A DNA stretch of 7,975 nucleotides from an uncultured bacterium. GTDB lineage: Bacteria; Bacillota_I; Bacilli_A; RFN20; CAG-826. Shown here in pieces: positions 1 to 6,147 of this stretch (within the stretch, counting starts at the first letter, position 1; each line of letters begins with the position of its first letter). Location of the stretch: assembly GCA_949290725.1 (NCBI GenBank), contig CASEST010000045.1, positions 1-7,975 of the forward strand. Reading direction: 5' to 3'. A program made the position numbers and the translations under genes. Below the pieces are notes generated by a model, which saw nothing but the letters and a program-made list of their open reading frames with translations, was not told where the DNA came from and made no database searches.

Positions 1-792
1 ATCAAAACCAACAATTAATCGATTGCTAAATTTATACTCTACTTTCTTTAAATTAAGAATTATTTGATATAAAAGACGATCGTTATAAGCAAAGATTCCA
101 TCGTAATCATCTTCTTTTAATTTATTAAGATCAGTTAAAACTTCGCTTCTTGAAACAAGTTTATAACTGATATGTCTTTTATTCACTACGTTTAAAAATC
201 CTTGCATTCTTCTTTTACTAGCTTCTGATTTTAACTCATAAACATATAGTATTTTTTTCGCTCCTTCCGAAACTAAATATTCAGTGGCAATTTCTCCGCC
301 TTTAACATCATTAGTATATATACAATCAATAAAAGAATAAGGAGAAATGCGACCAATTAAAACAATATGAATATTATTCAATCTAGCCATTTCAGCAGCT
401 TTACGATCAATTTCATTAAATGAAATTATTGCGTCAATTTTTCTATAAATACACTTTTTAATAATTTCTTCATCAACCTTTGCGAATTCATTTGTATTAA
501 TGACGACTAAATCATATTTTTCTTTGTTAATCTCATTTACAATTTTATTTCCCATATAAATAAAATATGGATTTAAAAATGAATCAAAAATTAAGGCTAT
601 AGTATAAGATTTAGTATATTTAAGCTCATATTTTTTTGATTCATAACCTAGTTTAATCGCTTCATTACGAACACGATCTTTAGTCTCTTCACTAATATCA
701 GCCAAATCTCTTAAAGCGTGAGAAACAGTATTAATAGATAAACCTAAATTATTAGCAATATCTTTCAAACAAACTTTATTATTTTTAACCAT
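1..792 (-). CDS. LacI-family transcriptional regulator (C-terminus cut by window edge)
   Basis: Hand translation from the ATG at 792-790 stays open for 264 codons to position 1, so the C-terminal part (roughly 60-80 residues in a usual 320-340-residue regulator) lies outside the window. Residues 7-50 are a LacI-type helix-turn-helix: KDIANNLGLS, then NTVSHALRD, then ISEETKDRV and a closing LGY. Residues 62 onward are a periplasmic-binding-protein-like effector domain, seen in TIALIFDSFLNPYF, YTNDVKGGEIATEYL and GAKKILYVY, ending at the edge with RLIVGFD, the usual start of the conserved (V/I)GFD segment. Such proteins bind operators as dimers and respond to a sugar or related metabolite. The hinge following LGY (ESKKYELKY) lacks the usual P-N...A..L pattern. 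It is divergent from the polymerase gene, 71 bp away. Its targets are unknown; the importer in this window is one candidate, but no shared operator was found. The family call is firm. Confidence 0.93.
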   Translation of the reverse strand, partial: MVKNNKVCLKDIANNLGLSINTVSHALRDLADISEETKDRVRNEAIKLGYESKKYELKYTKSYTIALIFDSFLNPYFIYMGNKIVNEINKEKYDLVVINTNEFAKVDEEIIKKCIYRKIDAIISFNEIDRKAAEMARLNNIHIVLIGRISPYSFIDCIYTNDVKGGEIATEYLVSEGAKKILYVYELKSEASKRRMQGFLNVVNKRHISYKLVSRSEVLTDLNKLKEDDYDGIFAYNDRLLYQIILNLKKVEYKFSNRLIVGFD

Positions 793-863
793 AATAAATA
801 TAATAAATTATTTTGATAAAAATTCACTATATTTAATTATTTAAAAATTTTTATAATAAATGC
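793..863. promoter_or_regulatory. Divergent promoter region between the LacI-type regulator and the Y-family polymerase
   Basis: This 71-bp stretch is almost wholly A+T. On the plus strand TATAAT lies at 852-857, ending 6 bases before the polymerase ATG at 864, so transcription would be expected to start at about the ATG itself. On the minus strand TATTAT (805-800) lies similarly close to the regulator ATG at 792. No convincing TTGACA-like -35 stands at the correct distance for either, and neither gene shows a Shine-Dalgarno. I see no LexA-type box and no palindrome with a central CG such as LacI proteins usually bind. Because the DNA is so A+T-rich, TATAAT-like words arise easily, so these are candidates only. 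Confidence 0.45.
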
Positions 864-2120
864 ATGGAGAAAGAAAAATATATAGCGGTTATTGACATGA
901 AGGCATTTTATGCCTCTATTGAATGCGTAGAGAGAGGATTAGACCCTTTTACTACTCCTCTAGTCGTTACAGATTTAGCAAGAAAAGAAGCTACTATAGT
1001 ATTATCTGTTTCTCCTTATTTAAAAAATTTAGGTGTTCCATCTAGGTGTAGGCGAAGAGACTTACCTAAAGATATTAAAGAAATAATTTATGCCACTCCA
1101 CGAATGGAATTATATGTCAAAAAAAGCGCCGAAATAGTCTCTTTATTTTTAGATTATATAGGTTTAGATGATATCCATATTTATTCGATTGATGAATCGT
1201 TTTTAGATTTTACTTCTTATCTAACTTTATATAATTGTACCGCCTATCAATTAGCTAAAAAAATATTAGAACATATTAAAGAAAAAACTGGTTTAACCGC
1301 TACTTGTGGAATCGGTTCTAATATGTTTTTAGCAAAAGTTGCAGATGATATTTATGCAAAAAAAGATCCTCATTTTATTGGAACCTTATTTAAAAATGAA
1401 ATAAAAGAAAAATTATGGCCAATAAAACCTTTAAATAAAATATGGGGTATTTCAAGTGGATATTTAGAAAGATTAAACCGTATAGGCATTTATACGGTTG
1501 AGGATTTAGCTAATTACCCAAAAGAAAAACTAATAAATATTTTTGGCGTTCTAGGAGAAGAATTACATAATCATAGTAACGGAATAGATGAAACAAATAT
1601 TAGGGAAAGATATATCCCTTTAAATAAAGCGATATCAAATGGCCAAGTATTAATGAAAGATTATACAAAAAAAGGCGCATTATTAGTTTTAAAAGAAATG
1701 AACGATGATTTGTGCTTTAGATTAAGAAGCCTTGGAAAAAGAACATCTGTTATTCATTTAGCGGTTGGATATTCTTTAACTTCAAATGAAGGGGGTTTTT
1801 CTCACGAAATCACCTTAAGTATTCCAACTGCGAATAATGAGGAAATATATGATGCAATTAAATATCTTTTTGAAAAATATGCTGAAAACAAACCTATAAG
1901 AAGGCTTTGTATTTCTTTTTCTCATTTATCATCGCCTAATTTTGACCAGCTTAAATTATTTAAAGATTATAATTTAGAAAAAGAAGAAGAAAGAATGTAC
2001 TTATATATAGACGAAATACAAAGTAAATACGGGAAAAATAAACTTCTTAAATTAGATAGTAAATCCAATGATTCGACCATAAAAGAAAGACATAATCAGA
2101 TTGGCGGTCATAGAAAATAA
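864..2120 (+). CDS. Y-family translesion DNA polymerase, UvrX/YqjW (UmuC-like) type
   Basis: Complete 418-residue error-prone polymerase that would copy past damaged bases. The palm opens with AVIDMKAFYASIE (residues 8-20; metal ligand D11; aromatic pair F15-Y16 at the sugar-selecting steric-gate region). The second acidic motif is YSIDESFLD (107-115; D110 and E111). GIGSNMFLAKVADD (149-162) is the conserved helix of the palm. Residues 188-230 form the thumb helix-hairpin-helix region, followed by the little finger. QLKLF (362-366) fits the QLxLF beta-clamp-binding motif. The C-terminal IGGHRK tail and the ECVERGLDP and SVSP segments are what I recall of the UvrX/YqjW branch rather than classical DinB (Pol IV), and the length fits that branch. 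The start at 864 is chosen because homology begins at once; an ATG at 860 is in another frame. There is no Shine-Dalgarno and no LexA box upstream. No partner UmuD-like gene is present. Confidence 0.93.
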   Translation: MEKEKYIAVIDMKAFYASIECVERGLDPFTTPLVVTDLARKEATIVLSVSPYLKNLGVPSRCRRRDLPKDIKEIIYATPRMELYVKKSAEIVSLFLDYIGLDDIHIYSIDESFLDFTSYLTLYNCTAYQLAKKILEHIKEKTGLTATCGIGSNMFLAKVADDIYAKKDPHFIGTLFKNEIKEKLWPIKPLNKIWGISSGYLERLNRIGIYTVEDLANYPKEKLINIFGVLGEELHNHSNGIDETNIRERYIPLNKAISNGQVLMKDYTKKGALLVLKEMNDDLCFRLRSLGKRTSVIHLAVGYSLTSNEGGFSHEITLSIPTANNEEIYDAIKYLFEKYAENKPIRRLCISFSHLSSPNFDQLKLFKDYNLEKEEERMYLYIDEIQSKYGKNKLLKLDSKSNDSTIKERHNQIGGHRK

Positions 2121-2121
2121 A

Positions 2122-2170
2122 AATTAGTGGATTTCTAGTAATTTTAAAAACTACTAAAAAACCACTAATT
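2122..2170 (-). terminator. Hairpin terminator between convergent genes, mainly for the minus-strand transporter genes
   Basis: AATTAGTGG (2122-2130) pairs exactly with CCACTAATT (2162-2170). Inside, TTT (2132-2134) can pair with AAA (2159-2161) and TAGTA (2136-2140) with TACTA (2152-2156), leaving an A+T loop. Read on the minus strand, the hairpin is followed by TTTTTATTTT, a good U-tract that runs into the end of the polymerase gene. On the plus strand the following bases are GATCAAAAATTTTC, so termination in that direction would be weaker. It lies right after the polymerase stop codon and 23 bp beyond the stop of the small membrane protein gene. Confidence 0.75.
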
Positions 2171-2178
2171 GATCAAAA

Positions 2179-2194
2179 ATTTTCACGTGAAACT
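2179..2194. other. parS: parS-like ParB/Spo0J binding site (candidate)
   Basis: The sequence ATTTTCACGTGAAACT contains the perfect 12-bp palindrome TTTCACGTGAAA (2181-2192). The established chromosomal parS consensus is TGTTTCACGTGAAACA; the match is 13 of 16 positions, with all three mismatches in the outer two bases at each end. parS nucleates spreading of the ParB CTPase clamp for chromosome partition and SMC loading, and is generally found in the origin-proximal part of the chromosome. Here it sits between convergent genes, beyond the hairpin terminator, touching only the last base of the small gene's stop codon. No parA, parB, dnaA or other origin marker is in the window, so the identification rests on the motif alone. 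Confidence 0.55.
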
Positions 2195-2559
2195 TATTCT
2201 AATAATTTAAGTTTCTTGTTATTTTTTACATTTAAGACAATAGAGATTATAACAACTACTATTCCTGCGATTAAAAGTAGACCACCTACGCCACAACCTA
2301 AATAAACAATAATCGCTTCTAATGAATTATAAGCAAAATAAATATCATCAATAAGCGATACCGTGGCGATTGGAATGAAAATCAATCCGATAATAATTAA
2401 AGTTATTCCTATAATTAAATAACATAAACCACTATTTCTTAATTTTATTAAAACTTCTTTATTGTTATAACAGTTTTTTAAGACTTCTCTTTTTTCTTCA
2501 TTAGAAAAAGAAGAAAGATTAGTTAAATCAACTTTTTCCAACGCATTCTTCTTTTTCAT
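2194..2559 (-). CDS. Small two-helix membrane protein of unknown function, last gene of the transporter cluster
   Basis: This 121-residue protein is not one I recognise. It has a charged N-terminal cytoplasmic-looking stretch (residues 1-40, rich in K, E and N), then two hydrophobic segments at about 44-69 and 82-109 joined by a short acidic loop (DDIYFAYNSLE), and a basic tail (VKNNKKLKLLE). With K/R at both ends, both termini are probably cytoplasmic, so it would form a helical hairpin. The two segments are rich in I, L, V and G. The start lies 18 bp after the stop of the solute-binding protein gene with no Shine-Dalgarno, so it probably depends on transcription, and perhaps translation, of that gene. 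The position suggests it is co-expressed with the importer; an accessory role is only inference. It could instead be a general small membrane protein carried along by read-through. Confidence 0.78.
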   Translation of the reverse strand: MKKKNALEKVDLTNLSSFSNEEKREVLKNCYNNKEVLIKLRNSGLCYLIIGITLIIIGLIFIPIATVSLIDDIYFAYNSLEAIIVYLGCGVGGLLLIAGIVVVIISIVLNVKNNKKLKLLE

Positions 2560-2577
2560 AATAATTATTTTTATTAA

Positions 2578-4110
2578 TTAGCAAGCTTCATAAGCTCTAG
2601 CTAAAGTTTCTTCAATGAAAGTAGTTAATTCAGAACCGCTTAAATTAGAATGTAAAACTTCAAGTAGGGCATTTCCTAAATTATCTCTAATATTAGATGA
2701 GAATAAAGATGGAGTTACGATAAATGCTTGATTATTTGATGTATATTCTCCATAAATATTATAAATTCCAGCAGTCATATAAGCTGTAGAATCATCTGTA
2801 TTACCATCTCCTGTAGTTGGGGCTGGTGATTCCATTATTTCGACAATATTATCTTCTTTATAAGATGATTCTCTAATTGGAGCAGCACCATAAAGAAGAG
2901 ATAATTCAGAATTGTTTTCAGTATTAGTCAAGAATTTATAGAGTAACCAAGAAGCAAGATTTTCATCTTCTCCTTTATTAAACATACAAACAGATGGGCC
3001 TTGAGACATAACATCTGCTCTTTCAGCGCTTACTTCTCCACCGCTTAAAATAGAATCATCGATGGCAGGCATTGCAGCAACTTCAGGAACAAAATCATCA
3101 GTAGCACACCAAGAAGCACCTGTAGTTGAATTTAAAACCATAAATGAAGTTTGTGAAGTAAATGGTTCATTAATCCAGTGTTCCCAAGGGTCAGAATGAA
3201 CTAAAGTAGGTGAGATTGTGATTAATCCTTCATCATACCATCCTTTAATCATTTCTAACATTTGAACCATTTTTTCATTATTAAATAAAACAGCTTCTTC
3301 TTTATCTAAATGGCCATTCCCATTAGTATCTTCATTTCCAGAAAGTGGGACATCCATCATTCTTGCGAATGTAATTAACATGTTATCATGAGAATCATAT
3401 CCAATTGGAGCAACAGCACCTTCACCAGCATTAGCAGTATTTTCAGCGGTAAAGATTTCTGGGAAGTCAGCTCTCATTTGTCTAGCTAAAGTAATCATTT
3501 CGCTCCAATTAGTTGGAACTGCATAACCTTTTTCTTTAAAAACATCACCGTTATAATACATAACTTCGCTAGTTCTAGCAAATGGCATTGAATATGTTCC
3601 TTCTTCTTGGAATTGTTGGCCGTCAGAAATATATGCACTAGACATGTCACTACTCAAAGTTGAACTATCGTCAATAACATTTCCTTCATCATCGATAGTT
3701 TTGCCAAAACCATATTCACTATTGCTCATAAAATCATCAAAATTAACAACAGCGCCTTGTTCTAACCATGAATATACATAATCTGGGTAACAAACTGCTA
3801 ATGATGGTAATTGTCTTGGAGTATTAATTACTGTATCTACAGCACTTTTAATATCTGGATAATCGCCAGATTTTTCCCAAACTACTTCAATATTTGGATA
3901 AATTTCATTAAATTCAGCAACCTTTTGATCCATCCATTCAATTTGTGGCTCTTGATAAAAATTGGTCCAGAAAGTAACAGTAGCTTCTAAATCTCTTAAA
4001 GTTTCTGTTGGCACATCAGGATTTTCTGTTGGACCACAACTGACTAATGCGGTCGCAAATGAAGATGTAATCAATAAAGGCATCAACATTTTCTTTAAAA
4101 ATTTGTTCAT
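2578..4110 (-). CDS. ABC transporter solute-binding lipoprotein, family 1 (CUT1 sugar/polyol type)
   Basis: This 510-residue extracellular binding protein would capture the solute and deliver it to the permease pair encoded upstream. Residues 1-24 are a lipoprotein signal peptide (basic MNKFLKK, hydrophobic core) with lipobox LVSC; C25 would be lipidated. ATVTFWTNF (43-51) is the usual first strand, and MPFARTSEVMYYNGDVFKEKG (175-195) with the following P..W is characteristic of the MalE/UgpB-like family, as is the late ASWLLYKFLTNTENN segment (386-400). The mature protein is rich in Trp and acidic residues. It is longer than the usual 400-450 residues; the extra length includes an acidic stretch (about 130-170) and DTNGNGHLDKEE (261-272), which has the spacing of an EF-hand calcium loop. 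It ends in Cys (C510), with further cysteines at 107, 335 and 375. It has its own promoter and a strong Shine-Dalgarno. The family is clear; the ligand is not. Confidence 0.93.
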   Translation of the reverse strand: MNKFLKKMLMPLLITSSFATALVSCGPTENPDVPTETLRDLEATVTFWTNFYQEPQIEWMDQKVAEFNEIYPNIEVVWEKSGDYPDIKSAVDTVINTPRQLPSLAVCYPDYVYSWLEQGAVVNFDDFMSNSEYGFGKTIDDEGNVIDDSSTLSSDMSSAYISDGQQFQEEGTYSMPFARTSEVMYYNGDVFKEKGYAVPTNWSEMITLARQMRADFPEIFTAENTANAGEGAVAPIGYDSHDNMLITFARMMDVPLSGNEDTNGNGHLDKEEAVLFNNEKMVQMLEMIKGWYDEGLITISPTLVHSDPWEHWINEPFTSQTSFMVLNSTTGASWCATDDFVPEVAAMPAIDDSILSGGEVSAERADVMSQGPSVCMFNKGEDENLASWLLYKFLTNTENNSELSLLYGAAPIRESSYKEDNIVEIMESPAPTTGDGNTDDSTAYMTAGIYNIYGEYTSNNQAFIVTPSLFSSNIRDNLGNALLEVLHSNLSGSELTTFIEETLARAYEAC

Positions 4111-4120
4111 AAAATATTTT

Positions 4121-4127
4121 TCTCCTT
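4121..4127 (-). promoter_or_regulatory. Strong ribosome binding site of the solute-binding protein gene
   Basis: AAGGAGA on the minus strand, 10 bases ahead of the ATG at 4110-4108. It fixes the start codon and is the only strong Shine-Dalgarno seen in the window; the other complete genes have none or only weak purine runs. Confidence 0.85.
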
Positions 4128-4154
4128 TTTTATATTCCTTTTATAAACAAGATA

Positions 4155-4163
4155 ATTATATCA
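4155..4163 (-). promoter_or_regulatory. Extended -10 promoter for the solute-binding protein gene
   Basis: TGATATAAT on the minus strand is an exact TGnTATAAT extended -10 element, which can work without a good -35; 17 bp upstream stands only ATATTT. A start near 4148 would give a leader of about 38 bases carrying the Shine-Dalgarno. It lies in the 134-bp gap after the second permease gene, the largest gap in the cluster, which fits separate and higher expression of the binding protein. Confidence 0.6.
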
Positions 4164-4244
4164 TTATTGATTGAAAAAAATATATTTTATAAAACAAAAA
4201 TCTACTTTAATTTTATAAATATTTCCTTAATATTTATTTAAAAT

Positions 4245-5207
4245 TTATCCTTTAATGCCAGCTCTACCGACACCGCGCATAATATATTTTCTAAAAAAGA
4301 TAAATAATAAAATTAAAGGAACTGTAACAATAACTGTCCCAGCCATCTCATAAGTTATTAATTCTCTTCTTTCACTACCATTTCCAATATAAAATTCGGC
4401 AAAATCTCTTAAAGCAACGGTAATTTGTGAATAAGTTGGATCATTTAAAACTACTGTTTTTGGCCAAGCATAAGCATTCCAAGCACTTATAACTTTTAAG
4501 ATAACTATTGTAATTAATGTAGGGGAAGCAATTGGAACCATAACTTTCCATAAATACTGCCAATCGCTCTTCCCGTCTACTTTTGAAGCGAGATATAACT
4601 CGTTAGGAATTTGTTTAAAAGATTGATTTAATAAATAAATATAAAAGACATTAACTAGAAATGGTGCAAAAGTAGCAACATAAGTTTCCCATCTTTCTCC
4701 ATTTAATAAACCCAAACGATAAACAGTAATGAAATTAGACATAACAAATAGTTCACTAGGAATCATCATTGTCATTAAAAAGATATAGAAAACCGAGTCT
4801 CTACCTTTAAATTGTAATCTTGTAAAAGCAAATGAAGCAAAAACGGTAATAAAAAAGGTTCCAAGAGTTGAAATAACAACGACGACGAGAGTATTAACTA
4901 AAAGTTGAGGTATATCAAATCCATCAACCTGAAAAACTTTCACATAATTGCTCCAAGCGATTTGATCAAAAGGAATAAAGAAATTATTATCAACTTGTAA
5001 ATGTTGAGCGTCTTGATATTTCAAAGAGGTTAAAATCATCCAATAAAAAGGTAGAAGAGCAAAGAAAGCAACTAAGACTAAAAAAATATAAATCAAAGTT
5101 AATCCGATATATTTAAAAACTTTATCGGCTTTAGAAACTTTTAAACTATCCTTCCCTTTATTAACAATTACCAATTTTAATTCGTTTTCTATATATGGCG
5201 TTTTCAT
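4245..5207 (-). CDS. ABC transporter permease 2, MalG/UgpE-like (CUT1)
   Basis: This 320-residue inner-membrane subunit of the importer would pair with permease 1. After a polar, basic N-terminal arm of about 30 residues, hydrophobic segments lie at about 33-58, 103-128, 138-162, 175-195, 229-248 and 288-307, giving the six helices of MalG-type subunits. The cytoplasmic coupling (EAA) loop is at 203-228, with LASKVDGKSDW followed by MVPIASP, the signature that docks on the ATPase. The C-terminus (KYIMRGVGRAGIKG) matches the conserved K-Y...G...G..KG ending of this family. The first EAA residues are degenerate (YLAS for the usual EAA). It starts 2 nt after the TAG of permease 1 (TAG-TT-ATG) with only a weak GAGGG upstream, so translation is probably coupled. 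It is followed by the gap bearing the binding-protein promoter. The specific substrate is undetermined. Confidence 0.94.
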   Translation of the reverse strand: MKTPYIENELKLVIVNKGKDSLKVSKADKVFKYIGLTLIYIFLVLVAFFALLPFYWMILTSLKYQDAQHLQVDNNFFIPFDQIAWSNYVKVFQVDGFDIPQLLVNTLVVVVISTLGTFFITVFASFAFTRLQFKGRDSVFYIFLMTMMIPSELFVMSNFITVYRLGLLNGERWETYVATFAPFLVNVFYIYLLNQSFKQIPNELYLASKVDGKSDWQYLWKVMVPIASPTLITIVILKVISAWNAYAWPKTVVLNDPTYSQITVALRDFAEFYIGNGSERRELITYEMAGTVIVTVPLILLFIFFRKYIMRGVGRAGIKG

Positions 5208-5209
5208 AA

Positions 5210-6145
5210 CTAGTAATAGACCCTCTTTTTAGATATTGCAAACTGTATAAATGTAAAAACTAAAATAATTAAAAATAGGATAACTGCTGCAGCACAGGCA
5301 TAATTTATGTTCCTTCCCCCGGTTTGAACTTGATCATAGATAAAATAAACTGCAGTATAAAGATTATATTCTAATGAAGTTGTCCCTCTAGAATTAAATA
5401 AACCAGCCACAGCTTGATATTCTTTAAAACCATCAATAAATGAGGTTATCGAAATATATAAAATCTGTGGAGATAACAAAGGCACAGTTATAGATTTAAA
5501 TCTTTTAAATTTAGAAGCACTATCAACTCTTGCTGCTTCATAATATTGTTTATCTATCCCTTGTAATCCGCCTAAAAAAACTAAGATTTTAAATGGCATC
5601 TCATACCAAATTATTTCAATACATAAAACTAGCATCGCATTAAAATAAGTTGGAGGTTCAGTGCCACTATTTGGAATAAAACTACTTGAGGTCCCAAAAA
5701 TCTCATTTATCAAACCATGTTGAGAAAATAAAACTCCAAAAACCATACCTACTGCGATGATATTAGTAACATATGGGGTAAAAAATACAGTTGAAAAAAA
5801 ACGTTGTAAAGCTTTTATTGAATTTAAAGCGACTGCGATTATTAAGGCTAATATGATTGAAATAGGAACAGTTATAAAGGTAATAAATAAAGTATTAGGT
5901 AATGCATAGCGCATGAAAGCCTCTACCTGTCCGCCATTAGGTAGCCAACTAGGAAAATCTTCAAAGCCTAAAATAACCGCATAATTAGAAAAAGTAAAAC
6001 CACTACTTTCTCCGGTTGCATAGTTATATTCACTTAAAAAAGAAATTAAAACCGTATTAATTATTGGATATAAAGTAAAAAGAACAATTAAAATAATTGC
6101 TGGTAAAAGATATAGCCATCCTTTATAGTTGTTCTTATTTTCCAT
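5210..6145 (-). CDS. ABC transporter permease 1, MalF/UgpA-like (CUT1)
   Basis: This 311-residue membrane subunit has hydrophobic segments at about 11-33, 84-108, 118-141, 167-192, 226-246 and 281-304, the six-helix plan of UgpA-like proteins without the large periplasmic domain of enteric MalF. The N-terminal KGWLYLLPAIILIVLFTLYP is typical of the family. The coupling loop is at 201-225: YYEAARVDSASKFKRF, then ITVPLLSP. The normally conserved glycine of the EAA loop (DGAS) is serine here (S209). It begins 2 nt after the ATPase stop (TAA-TT-ATG) with no Shine-Dalgarno, and its own TAG stop is followed by the permease 2 start in the same arrangement. It forms the translocation path with permease 2 and takes power from the ATPase just upstream. 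Sugar or glycerol-phosphate-type substrates are both possible. Confidence 0.94.
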   Translation of the reverse strand: MENKNNYKGWLYLLPAIILIVLFTLYPIINTVLISFLSEYNYATGESSGFTFSNYAVILGFEDFPSWLPNGGQVEAFMRYALPNTLFITFITVPISIILALIIAVALNSIKALQRFFSTVFFTPYVTNIIAVGMVFGVLFSQHGLINEIFGTSSSFIPNSGTEPPTYFNAMLVLCIEIIWYEMPFKILVFLGGLQGIDKQYYEAARVDSASKFKRFKSITVPLLSPQILYISITSFIDGFKEYQAVAGLFNSRGTTSLEYNLYTAVYFIYDQVQTGGRNINYACAAAVILFLIILVFTFIQFAISKKRVYY

Positions 6146-6147
6146 AA

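Noticed and set aside
793..863. SOS (LexA) box upstream of the polymerase
   Set aside because: No GAAC-N4-GTTC type element is present, so damage control through LexA cannot be claimed.
3962..4174. 70-codon plus-strand open frame
   Set aside because: Lies antisense over the signal-peptide region of the solute-binding protein and its promoter; low-complexity translation, no recognisable family, and the opposite frame is clearly coding.
4215..4237. 9-bp inverted repeat (ATAAATATT and AATATTTAT, 5-base loop) after the permease 2 gene
   Set aside because: All A-T stem with no U-tract on the minus strand; not convincing as a terminator and likely by chance in such A+T-rich DNA.
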